Positions 44,867 to 52,544 of a stretch of 64,000 nucleotides of DNA are shown piece after piece. The notes below the pieces were generated by a model, which searched no databases, was not told where the DNA came from, and saw only the letters and a list, made by a program, of their open reading frames with translations. The stretch covers positions 368,608 to 432,607 of the forward strand of contig JADJYG010000004.1 in NCBI GenBank assembly GCA_016719895.1. The letters run 5' to 3'. The stretch's first letter is position 1, and every line of letters starts with the position of its first letter. Position numbers and translations under genes: made by a program. Source of the DNA: Saprospirales bacterium. GTDB lineage: Bacteria > Bacteroidota > Bacteroidia > Chitinophagales > Saprospiraceae.

Positions 44867-45185
44867 TTTGACAAAGTAGAATTAAGTTGTTCAATAATTC
44901 GTCGAGTTGATTGAAACGCTGTTCCCAAATCCTGCGGAACTGCTCCAGCCATTGGTCTATCTCTTTCATTTTGTCAATTTCGAGTTGGTAAAAAATCTCC
45001 CGGCCCTGCTGGGCGCACCTGACTAATTCGCATTCGGTCAAAATTTTTAAATGCTTCGACACCGCCTGCCGCGTCGAGTCGAAATGTTCGGCGATGGCGT
45101 TCGGGGTCATCGGTTGCAGCGCGATGAGCGCGATGATGGCCCGGCGGGTCGGGTCGGCGATGGCTTGATAAATATCTCTTCTCAT
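44805..45185 (-). CDS. ArsR-type transcriptional repressor with IS-derived C-terminal tail
   Basis: The protein has 126 residues from the ATG at 45185 (MRRDIYQAIADPTRRAII); the upstream extension to 45254 lies in the promoter. The winged-helix reads IALIALQPMTPNAIAEHFD, STRQAVSKHLKILTECELV and GREIFYQLE. The native end was LDELLNN plus LKSVKK and a stop overlapping the SRPBCC start (ATGA), reconstructed by removing the IS and one TTAA. The IS replaces this by a 21-residue tail (LILLCQIRNNLHTG...). The repressor domain is intact. It probably represses its own promoter at 45207-45254. Confidence 0.86.
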   Translation of the reverse strand: MRRDIYQAIADPTRRAIIALIALQPMTPNAIAEHFDSTRQAVSKHLKILTECELVRCAQQGREIFYQLEIDKMKEIDQWLEQFRRIWEQRFNQLDELLNNLILLCQIRNNLHTGPCQPAAGDVVAE

Positions 45186-45206
45186 TTTTTTTACGATCGA
45201 AAACAA

Positions 45207-45254
45207 GAAACCGTTTGGTTGCACAAAAATATATGCAACCAAACGGTTTCGCAA
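45207..45254 (-). promoter_or_regulatory. ArsR promoter with built-in operator palindrome
   Basis: A 17-bp perfect inverted repeat (arms GAAACCGTTTGGTTGCA at 45207-45223 and its complement at 45234-45250) surrounds a 10-base centre. On the minus strand, TTG at 45254-45252 and TATTTTTG at 45231-45224 are spaced by 20 bases, an ideal Bacteroidota promoter; the palindrome covers the spacer and -7 box. This is the arrangement expected for an autorepressed ArsR gene. The next minus-strand ATG is at 45185. Confidence 0.78.
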
Positions 45255-45338
45255 ATTTTTTTTGAAAATTTTTCCAGGGGAACCTTTTAGTCAAGACTTG
45301 TCCTGCCAAGTTTTGTACATGCTGAGCAAAGTTAGTAA

Positions 45339-46208
45339 ATGGCAAATAATGGCGTGACCCGGGTATTTGACTTGTCGGCTACGCCATTTTTCCTGCGCGG
45401 TTCGGGCTATATCGAAGGCACACTTTTCCCCTGGACCATGTGCGATTTCTCGCTCATGGACGCGATCGAATGCGGCATTGTCAAACTGCCACGCGCTCCG
45501 GTAACCGATAATATTCCCGGCGGTGAGATGCCCAAGTTCCGCAACCTTTGGGAACATATTCGTACCTGAATGCCCGAAAAACGCCGCGGCAAAAACGAAG
45601 ACCTCGATCCGCTCAGCCTGCCGGTGGAGTTGCAAACCGCTCTTGAAGCGCTGTACGGGCACTATAAAAAAACCTTTGAACTCTGGGAGAACGCCGGAAT
45701 CCGGGTGCCACCTTGCTTTATAGTGGTGTGCAACAACACCTCCACCTCTAAATTGGTGTATGACTACAGCTCCGGTTTTCATCGCAAAAACGAAGATGGT
45801 ACCTCCCAGTTGGAAAACGGGCGCCTCGAACTGCTTCGCAATTTTGACGAGCATGGCAACCCACCCGGGCGGCCGCGCACCTTGCTGATCGACAGTGAGC
45901 AATTGGAATCGGGCGAAGCGCTGGATGACAACTTTCTCACGATGGCCGGAGATGAAATCGAGCGCTTCCGGCGCGAGATTGTCGAGCGCACCGGCGACCA
46001 GCGCCAGGCAGAAAGTATCACCGACCAGGAATTGTTGCGGGAGCGTGGCCTGTACGCGGGCGCGGGATTATTTGTTGGTGACGAGCGGGGGGATGGCGTC
46101 GGATTTTTTGGAAGATATAGTTGCTTGATTTCTGACGAACTGCTGCCCCAAACTACTGGACATTTTTTCACCGCCAAGACGCCAAGACGCGGAGCAACTT
46201 GTAAATGA
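45339..46208 (+). pseudogene. Decayed fragment of a type III/BPTD_3080-like restriction helicase
   Basis: The frame carries a helicase segment: VTRVFDLSATPFFLRGSG (motif III region with SATP), TLFPWTMCDFSLMDAIECG, then an in-frame TGA at 45567-45569, followed by LDPLSLPVELQTALEALYGHY, VCNNTSTSKLVYDY, LLIDSEQLESGEALDDNF and ERFRREIVERTGDQRQAE. Family similarity ends at about 46040. The N-terminal helicase core, C-terminal helicase/nuclease parts and methylase partner are missing. It is a remnant of a restriction system, with a stop in place of a Lys-like codon. Confidence 0.82.
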
Positions 46209-46277
46209 TTGACTCAGATGAGATTAATTTCTTCGCGTCTTTGCGCCTTGGCGGTAAAATTGAAAATGTCCAGTAGT
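46153..46277. repeat. Inverted-repeat element with CCGCCAAGACGCC core
   Basis: Outer arms ACTACTGGACATTTT (46153-46167) and AAAATGTCCAGTAGT (46263-46277) are perfect complements; inner arms CACCGCCAAGACGCCAAG and the complementary CTTTGCGCCTTGGCGGT (with small mismatches) continue the stem. The loop is about 45 bases. It overlaps the end of the restriction-helicase frame and supplies its stop. The inner core resembles the repeat at 48776-48832. Confidence 0.7.
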
Positions 46278-46347
46278 ATGCTGCTGCCCCCCCCCAACAT
46301 GCTTATTCTTTTGTCCTGTTACTCAGTTGCTCCATTTGTTCAAGAGT

Positions 46348-46472
46348 TATACCCAGCGGAAAGTGGTTTGCGAAAAAGTGGAAGCAATTGGTCTATTGTC
46401 GGCGTGACTCGCAGTCACGCCGACAATGTGCGCGGGATCAGCACTTTCGCAAAGCACTTTCCGCCGGGTATA
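46348..46472. repeat. 125-bp palindromic repeat, copy B (inverted relative to copy A)
   Basis: This copy starts TATACCCAGCGGAAAGTG and ends CACTTTCCGCCGGGTATA, with the same 33-base central hairpin. It is the exact reverse complement of copy A at 42804-42928. It supplies the last 11 codons (YPAESALRKC and stop) of the membrane-protein gene at 46438-47115. Confidence 0.92.
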
Positions 46473-47115
46473 AACCTGTATTCTCTGAATTGATAGTATT
46501 GTGTTTAATCGTCAACCAAACCATTAATACTAAATACCAAATGGCTACAAAGGGGCCAAAATCAACAGACCCGGCCTCACCTGGGGGATCAGGGAAGTAG
46601 GTTAAATTGAAACCTAACAATAGAAGTGAAAAAATCAATCCGAGTATACTTATGACTTTATTCATTTTAGGGTGATTAAGCATCACCAGAGCAAAAAAGA
46701 AAGTCCCAATGGAAATGAAAATATCCCAGGCCAAATCCATTCCTAACTGTACCGAGTTTACTTCTTTAAATATCCATTTCAATTGTTCTTCTGAAACACT
46801 ACCCCGGTCAGCCGCTTTATATTGTTGATGAAATTCTTGACTGGTAAGCTGGACTACAATCATCATAGTAAGCATAGCAGTAGCAACAGTATTGAAAAGT
46901 ACTGCAATTCTTAGGCTAATTGAATCCTTCCAACGCTTCAATAAATAAAAAAGTCCAACCGAAGACAACATAAACAGGGGACCAAAAGCAAAGGCGAGTA
47001 GTAAAGATATTTTATCAGGAAACGGTGCGAAGGCGGCAAGGAAATACGAAGTGAATGCAGAAATTCCGCAATAAACTGTTAATCTGTGCCACTGTTTAAT
47101 AGAAATAGTTTGCAT
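46438..47115 (-). CDS. Hypothetical integral membrane protein with repeat-derived C-terminus
   Basis: The protein has 225 residues with six hydrophobic segments, a DUF4386-like or general small membrane-protein layout: HRLTVYCGISAFTSYFLAAF, LLLAFAFGPLFMLSSVGLFY, a long helix LFNTVATAMLTMMIVV, the soluble loop HQQYKAADRGSVSEEQLKWI, and FISIGTFFFALVMLNHPKM. Function unknown. The last 11 codons come from repeat copy B, so the native C-terminus has been lost, but all membrane segments are present. Lower GC than its neighbours suggests recent acquisition. Confidence 0.65.
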   Translation of the reverse strand: MQTISIKQWHRLTVYCGISAFTSYFLAAFAPFPDKISLLLAFAFGPLFMLSSVGLFYLLKRWKDSISLRIAVLFNTVATAMLTMMIVVQLTSQEFHQQYKAADRGSVSEEQLKWIFKEVNSVQLGMDLAWDIFISIGTFFFALVMLNHPKMNKVISILGLIFSLLLLGFNLTYFPDPPGEAGSVDFGPFVAIWYLVLMVWLTIKHNTINSENTGLYPAESALRKC

Positions 47116-47570
47116 AAAAACTATAAGATTTAGACTTTGGACACCTCCGGTGTCTCACTTAATTGAAGTTCTTTGAAAAAGCAAAGCGGCGAAGGAGCTT
47201 TTTTTCACAGTCTGACTGTTGGATGTGTGAATGTGCGACGCTTAGGAAGCATTTTCGCACATTCGTTATTTTCTGTGCTGTTATTTGATTACCCAACTGT
47301 CAGATTCCATCTTGGCCTCCTGCCATTCTTATCTTTGTACGCCTTGATATGCTCCCGCTCGATGCGTTTCGCCTCCCTTCTTCCTGGAATATCACGTATA
47401 AGAATCCGCGTGAAAAACCTTGCCCAATTGTCTACCCGGTTGGCAAACCGCAGCTGTAAGCACCGCACACCAAGAGCAAAATTAAACAAAAACACCCCCG
47501 GCGCCTAAGCATCTCACCGTTTTCTCTCCCTCCGGATCGGCAATACTCCCAGCAGCACTCCCCCGCCCGT
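47116..47570. other. Non-coding gap with nested palindrome
   Basis: About 450 bases. It contains a GACACC/GGTGTC hairpin near 47138-47153 and the nested inverted repeat at 47212-47303. A minus-strand frame (47289-47495) ending in ERPRWNL-type sequence (REAKRIEREHIKAYKDKN..PRWNL) looks like the end of an endonuclease-like protein, but no full domain was seen. I see no confident gene here. Confidence 0.4.
47212..47303. repeat. Nested palindrome
   Basis: Outer arms CTGACTGTTGG (47212-47222) and CCAACTGTCAG (47293-47303) differ at one position from perfect pairing. Inner arms GAATGTGCG (47229-47237) and CGCACATTC (47256-47264) are perfect. The layout resembles the other small palindromic elements in this segment. 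Confidence 0.5.
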
Positions 47571-48668
47571 CTACTCGAAAGCCGTCTGCCGGTACACCTT
47601 GGCCTGGCCATCTACAATGACGCCGAACGTGCGCTCCTTGCGGGGCAGGCGCGGATCGTCGAAGAACAGGTTGTACAAAATCAGGTCGTGGTCGGTGCAA
47701 TAGTTGCCGCAAGGGAAATTGCCGTATTCCCAGTCATAGGGCGTTTGGTCGCTGAGCAGCTGAAAATACCGGAACAACCGCCGGACCGTCCCCAGGGGCA
47801 TTTCCAGCGTTTGCAGCGAAACGGCTTTCTGACCCGCCAGGCTGCCGCCGACCGCCTCGTGCCGCAGCTGCGACCAGTACGAATCGCTCGTGCGCTCCCA
47901 GGCGATCAGGTTGCTGTTGTGCAGCAGTCCCGACACCTCGAAAGAAAAACTGTCGCGCCGCCAGGTACAACCCGAGCCGGTGAGCGGACAGTACAGCACC
48001 GCAAACGGCACGCCGGCCTGCTCGTCGTTGACCACCTCGTGCCACTCGAGCACCGGGTGCGGAAATACGAATACTTTGTCGCCGAGTAAGACCGCCAGGC
48101 AAAGCGTCTCATCCGTCAGATAGGGCATGAAATCCGTCTCGCGCTCCAGGTACACCGGCGCGTCGATGGACGGAATCGCCCCGGGGAAAGCGCCCCTCGA
48201 CAAGCGGGAGTACGGAATGAGCCAGCCGCTCTCGCCCGGCGGCTCGGGCGGCGCATTTACCGCCGGGAACTGATGCAGCGCACAACCCGGGTACGACGCC
48301 CCCCAGGCGAACCAATACGCCATCATGGCATTGGCCGGCTCCAGGCGGCCGCCCCTGGCCGGGCCGGCCACTACCCTGCCCCAGATATCGTAGGCGTTGC
48401 CCGCCGCATCCGCCAGCACAACGGGCAGGCTGTCCTGCACCGCCCGGAAGCCGGCGTCCGGCGGACCGGGCGCCAGAAAAGCCGTGTAAAACGCCAGGCG
48501 CGACTCGCCGACCACGAGGATGTCCCGGCCGTTCAGCCGGTCGGCAATCAGGCGGACCCGCGTTTGAGGGCCGCCGCCGGGCGCTTGCAGCGGCGGGTCG
48601 TCAGCCGGGCGGCAGTGCAGCCACATCAACATCCCGCAGAGCGGGACCAGGTGTTTCCAGTCTTTCAT
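47571..48668 (-). CDS. DUF3179 domain protein, probable lipoprotein
   Basis: The protein has 365 residues from the ATG at 48668 (MKDWKHLVPLCGMLMWLHC), where a hydrophobic stretch ending in Cys looks like a weak lipoprotein signal; the frame upstream is non-coding in style and contains repeats. The DUF3179 signature is the late segment VPFAVLYCPLTGSGCTWRR, FEVSGLLHNSNLIAWERTSDSYWSQ (in parts) and the upstream IPSIDAPVYL. The function of DUF3179 is not established. GC is higher here (~62%) than in the flanking accessory DNA. Confidence 0.8.
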   Translation of the reverse strand: MKDWKHLVPLCGMLMWLHCRPADDPPLQAPGGGPQTRVRLIADRLNGRDILVVGESRLAFYTAFLAPGPPDAGFRAVQDSLPVVLADAAGNAYDIWGRVVAGPARGGRLEPANAMMAYWFAWGASYPGCALHQFPAVNAPPEPPGESGWLIPYSRLSRGAFPGAIPSIDAPVYLERETDFMPYLTDETLCLAVLLGDKVFVFPHPVLEWHEVVNDEQAGVPFAVLYCPLTGSGCTWRRDSFSFEVSGLLHNSNLIAWERTSDSYWSQLRHEAVGGSLAGQKAVSLQTLEMPLGTVRRLFRYFQLLSDQTPYDWEYGNFPCGNYCTDHDLILYNLFFDDPRLPRKERTFGVIVDGQAKVYRQTAFE

Positions 48669-48698
48669 ACGAAGGCGACAATTGACAAATGGCCATAC

Positions 48699-48730
48699 TA
48701 TTGTCGGAGCGACAGCGAGCCACTCCAATA
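48699..48730. repeat. Degenerate relative of the 125-bp repeat core
   Basis: TATTGTCGGAGCGACAGCGAGCCACTCCAATA (32 bases, in two halves TATTGTCGGAGCGAC and GCGAGCCACTCCAATA) resembles the hairpin core of the 125-bp repeats (TATTGTCGGCGTGAC...). It is imperfectly palindromic. It lies upstream of the DUF3179 start. Confidence 0.45.
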
Positions 48731-48775
48731 ATAAATCCCGATGGCGGCGCGGCATTTTTTTCAAAAGTAGCGCAC

Positions 48776-48832
48776 TTTTACCGCTAAGACGCCAAAACGC
48801 GGAGATTAATTCTTGGCGTCCTAGCAGTAAAA
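48776..48832. repeat. CCGCTAAGACGCC-type inverted repeat
   Basis: Arms TTTTACCGCTAAGACGCCAA and TTGGCGTCCTAGCAGTAAAA (complement with few mismatches) enclose about 17 bases. The core is similar to that of the element at 46153-46277. It sits about 50 bases upstream of sbcD. Confidence 0.6.
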
Positions 48833-48881
48833 CCCCAGCCAATTCTCTAATTTTTTAGATTTTTGCAAAAACGAACCCAAA

Positions 48882-50012
48882 ATGCGGTTGCTGCATTTCT
48901 CCGATACACACCTGGGCTTTCAGGCATTTGATGTGGTGAACGAACAAGGCGTAAATGCCCGCGAACAGGATGTGTACGACGCTTTTCATCATACCATAGA
49001 CCGCATCCTGGACCTGAAACCCGACGCCGTGGTGCACTCAGGCGATTTTTTCCACCGGCCCAGTCCCTCCAACCGCGCGCTGACCTTTGCGCTGGAGCAA
49101 CTGCGCCGCCTCGGCGATGCGCATATCCCACTGTACGTGATTGCGGGCAACCACGAAACGCCCAAAACGATCTATACCAGCCCGATCTTGCGCGCCTTCC
49201 GGAGCCTGCCCTGCGTGTATCCGTTTTTTAGCGAATCCTGGGAAACGGCCGAACTAAACGGCCTCGCCATCCACGGCCTGCCGCACATCAATGATCCGCG
49301 CATCCTACAGCGGGAACTGGAACGGATAGAGCCGGTAAAAGATAAATTCAACCTCCTCCTGTTGCACACCTCCCTGGGCAAACGTTTCCTGATGGAGGAG
49401 TACGGCGAACAGGTTTTTCCCGAACCGTTCCTGGAGAAACTGAAGGGCTTCCAATACCTGGCGCTCGGGCACTGGCATAATTATCAAAAAATTGACCTGC
49501 ATCCCAATGCCTGGTATTGCGGCTCGCTTGAACGCCTGAGCGACACCGAAATCGGCGCTGAAAAGGGCTTCATGCTGCTGGATATTGACCCCGGTGGAGC
49601 GATAGCCACCCGTTTCGAACCGGTACCCACCCGGCCCTGGCTGAAACTGGAAATCGAGCGCTGCCAGGAAAAAACTACCGCCGTCATTATGGAAGAGATC
49701 GAACAGTTCCGGGATAAAAATCATACCTGCGGCGCAATAATTTCCCTGATTTTCAATGACATAAAAGTTGAGCAGTCCCTGGAACTCTCCAACGTTGCCT
49801 TGAAAAACCTGTTCGCAGATTGCTTTCACCTTTTGCCAAAACGGCGCGCGATCACCGATCGCAATTTCGTCCGCAACCTGGATGCCGACCAATTCGACCG
49901 GCTGGACCAGGTTTTCAACGAATACATTCTCGAAAAATACGCCGATAACCCGGCCCAGGCCACCCAACTTATTGAAAAAGCCGGTCCTTATTTTCAAAAA
50001 ATCTTTGGGTAA
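48882..50012 (+). CDS. sbcD: SbcD/Mre11-type nuclease subunit
   Basis: This 376-residue calcineurin-fold phosphoesterase begins MRLLHFSDTHLGFQAFD (metal motif D..H), then VVHSGDFFHRPSPSN, YVIAGNHETPK and ALGHWHNYQKI, the full set of Mre11 motifs. SbcCD is an ATP-dependent nuclease that cuts hairpins and blocked DNA ends. The stop is one base before the sbcC ATG, showing translational coupling. The high density of DNA palindromes nearby is notable, since palindromes are its substrates. Confidence 0.94.
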   Translation: MRLLHFSDTHLGFQAFDVVNEQGVNAREQDVYDAFHHTIDRILDLKPDAVVHSGDFFHRPSPSNRALTFALEQLRRLGDAHIPLYVIAGNHETPKTIYTSPILRAFRSLPCVYPFFSESWETAELNGLAIHGLPHINDPRILQRELERIEPVKDKFNLLLLHTSLGKRFLMEEYGEQVFPEPFLEKLKGFQYLALGHWHNYQKIDLHPNAWYCGSLERLSDTEIGAEKGFMLLDIDPGGAIATRFEPVPTRPWLKLEIERCQEKTTAVIMEEIEQFRDKNHTCGAIISLIFNDIKVEQSLELSNVALKNLFADCFHLLPKRRAITDRNFVRNLDADQFDRLDQVFNEYILEKYADNPAQATQLIEKAGPYFQKIFG

Positions 50013-50013
50013 T

Positions 50014-52421
50014 ATGACGCTTCGCGCGCTGCATCTGGAAAACTACAAACAATACAGCCGGCTTGACCTGGAGTTCCGCGACGGCCTGGTCGGCATTATC
50101 GGCCGGAATGGCGCGGGAAAATCCACGCTGTTTGAGGCCGTACTCTATTGTTTATATGGCAAGGATGAGCGCAACAAGAACCTGATCCGCACGACATTTG
50201 CCGACCTGCGGTCCACCGTAGTGCTCGAACTCCGCTTCGCTGTCGGCCCGTCGGAGTACCTGGTAAAACGCGAATTTCGCGGCAAAACCATGGCCGTGAA
50301 CGCCGAATTATACAAAAACGACAGCCTCATAGCCAAAGGCGCGGCGCCCGTAAACGATGAAGTCGCCCGTATCCTCAACATGGAACGCGATGCCTTCAAA
50401 CGCTCGGTGTTTTCCGGCCAGACGGAGCTTACCGAACTTTCGAAAGCCAAAGGAGAAGAGCGCAAAAGAATGGTCCGCAAAATGCTGGGCCTCGACACCC
50501 TCGACGACGTCCAACTTCAAATGAATGCCGATGCGCGCGACCTCAACAGCCAAATCGCCGGTCAACGCCAGAACCTGCTCAACGCTGAAAATTTCCAAAT
50601 ACTGCAGGCGGAAATAACCGGTCAAATCAAACAACTCGAAGTCCTCGGCAAAGCCTTGAGCAAGGAACAAAAAAAACTCCGCGCAGTGGAAACAGCGCAC
50701 AAGGCTGCCCAGCAAGCGTTCGACGGAGCGGAAGAACAGCGCAAAAATCACCAGGCACTCCAACAGGAAAGCGGGCGTTTGCACGAACGCCTGGATGGCC
50801 TCCAGGCACAGCGCCAAACCCTCACACTTAAAATAGGAGACCTGGAAGCCCAACAACAAAAACTGGCAGCGCAAAAACCGGAATTCGCTGCCTACGAGCG
50901 CGACCAATCGCTCCTTCGCCAACTGGAAGAAGCGCGCCAAAAATACCTCAACCGCGCAGCCTACCGTACCCAATTGGCCGAAATGGAACCGGCTCTGGAC
51001 CAGGCCCGTCAACGGATCGCCGGGCTGCATGCCATTTTGCAAACAAAAGATACCACTGCCGCAGCGATTCAGGAACTGCAAACCCTGATCGAAACCCTGG
51101 AAAAAGCAATCGAACAGCAACGCGAGGCATTCAACCAGCTGAAAAGCCGGCAAGAAGCCCTGGGCGTCCGGGTAGACGAGCGCCTCAACAAAATTCGCGA
51201 CTTGCAAAAGATCGGCAAGGAAGGTACCTGCCCTACCTGTTTTCAGCCTGTTTTGGAGGCTTACGAGCAAGTATTAGCCCAACTCAACCGGGAAATTGAA
51301 GCGCTGCAGGGCAGTGAAATAGCCGGATTGGAAGCACAAAAAGAATCGGTGCGCCAGGAGGGCGTACAACTCCGCAGCCGGCAGGACGAAGCGCGCCGGG
51401 AATTGGAAAACCGGCAAACCGAACGCGCCCGGCTGCAGGAGTTGGCCAAACAAAAAAGCCATGAAGAGAGTATGCTGAAAAACCAGGAAGCCCAGGTTAC
51501 ACGCATTCAGGTTGTATTGCGCGAAATCGGCGAAGTCCGGTTCGACGAACAACAATATACTACCCTGAAACACAGCGTGGCCGCCGCAGCCCCCATCTAC
51601 CAGCAATTCACCAACGATACCGCCTACCTGGTCCGCGAAATGCCCGCCAGCCAGGTCGCCCTCCAAAATACGATTGCCGCTATAGCCGAAACAGAAAAAC
51701 GGATGCAGGAATGCCATTCCCTGCTCGCCAATACCGGCTTCGACCAGCAGCGCTACGATGCCGCCCGGCAAGCGCTCACCCAGTTTGGCGACGCCTACGC
51801 AGCACAATCCGATCAGATACGGGCATTGGAAAATCGGCCTTCGAACTGCAGAACAGCATCGCCCAACGCCGCGAAAAACTGCGCGCCGACGAACAAATCC
51901 GCACGCAAATCAGCGCCAAACTGGCCGATGTGGAAACCCTGCGGAAACTGGGCGAACTGTTGCTCCAGTTCAAAACGGAAATTCTCGAAAAAGTCAGCCC
52001 CAGTATCTCCCAGGAAGCCAGCGAACTCTTCATCCGCATTACCAAAGGCAAATACGAGCGCATCCAGGTCGATGAAAACTTCGACTTTTTTATCGCCGAC
52101 GGCGGCGTCCTCTACCCCATCGAGCGGTTTTCAGGCGGCGAGATCGACCTGGCCAACTTCTGCCTGCGCATCGCCGTCACCAAGGCGATCATGCACCTCA
52201 GCGGCAAGGGGCAAGGGGTGGAATTCCTGGCCTTCGATGAAATATTCGGCAGCCAGGATGAAGAACGCCGCCACGAAATGATGCTGGCCCTCTACTACCT
52301 CCAGGAGCAGTTCCGGCAAATTTACATCGTGTCGCACATCGACAGCCAGAAGGACTATTTCCCCAACCTCCTGGAAGTCCGCTTCCAGCCCGAAGGTAGT
52401 GTGGCGACGTGGGTGGGGTGA
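50014..52421 (+). CDS. sbcC: SbcC/Rad50-type ATPase, frame broken near residue 606
   Basis: The start is the ATG at 50014, one base after sbcD. The head has LRALHLENYKQYSRL and Walker A GIIGRNGAGKSTLFEAVLY, then long coiled coil with the zinc hook CPTC at residues 406-409. The C-terminal head (ISQEASELFIRITKGKYERI, the signature FSGGEIDLANFCLRIAVTKA, FLAFDEIFGSQDEERR Walker B) lies in the -1 frame. Adding one A to the A4 run at 51830-51833 gives the continuous ALEKSAFELQNS. The corrected length is about 802 residues. Without the correction the ATPase would lack its second head and be inactive. Confidence 0.9.
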
Positions 52422-52544
52422 GATTTTTTCCCGCAGAATTTACTCCACGCGTTCTGCGGAAAATAACACAAATCATCTCCCGGATTGACAGAACCCGCCC
52501 CGGCCAACACCACGGAAAGTTTATCTTTGACGCAAACGACAAAC

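Larger units (their letters stand above)
43468..44885 (+). mobile_element. IS701-like insertion sequence with TTAA target duplication
   Basis: The element proper runs 43472-44881 (1410 bp), bounded by inverted repeats TTCTACTTTGTCAAATTA (43472-43489) and TAATTTGACAAAGTAGAA (44864-44881), which are perfect over 18 bases. TTAA is duplicated on both sides (43468-43471 and 44882-44885), a YTAR-type 4-bp target as in the IS701 family. It carries a single transposase gene broken by a -1 frameshift. It interrupts an ArsR-SRPBCC operon. Confidence 0.92.

Noticed and set aside
47289..47495. 68-codon minus frame ending in PRWNLTVG
   Set aside because: It looks faintly endonuclease-like, but it is too short and lacks a start context; left as a note in the gap.
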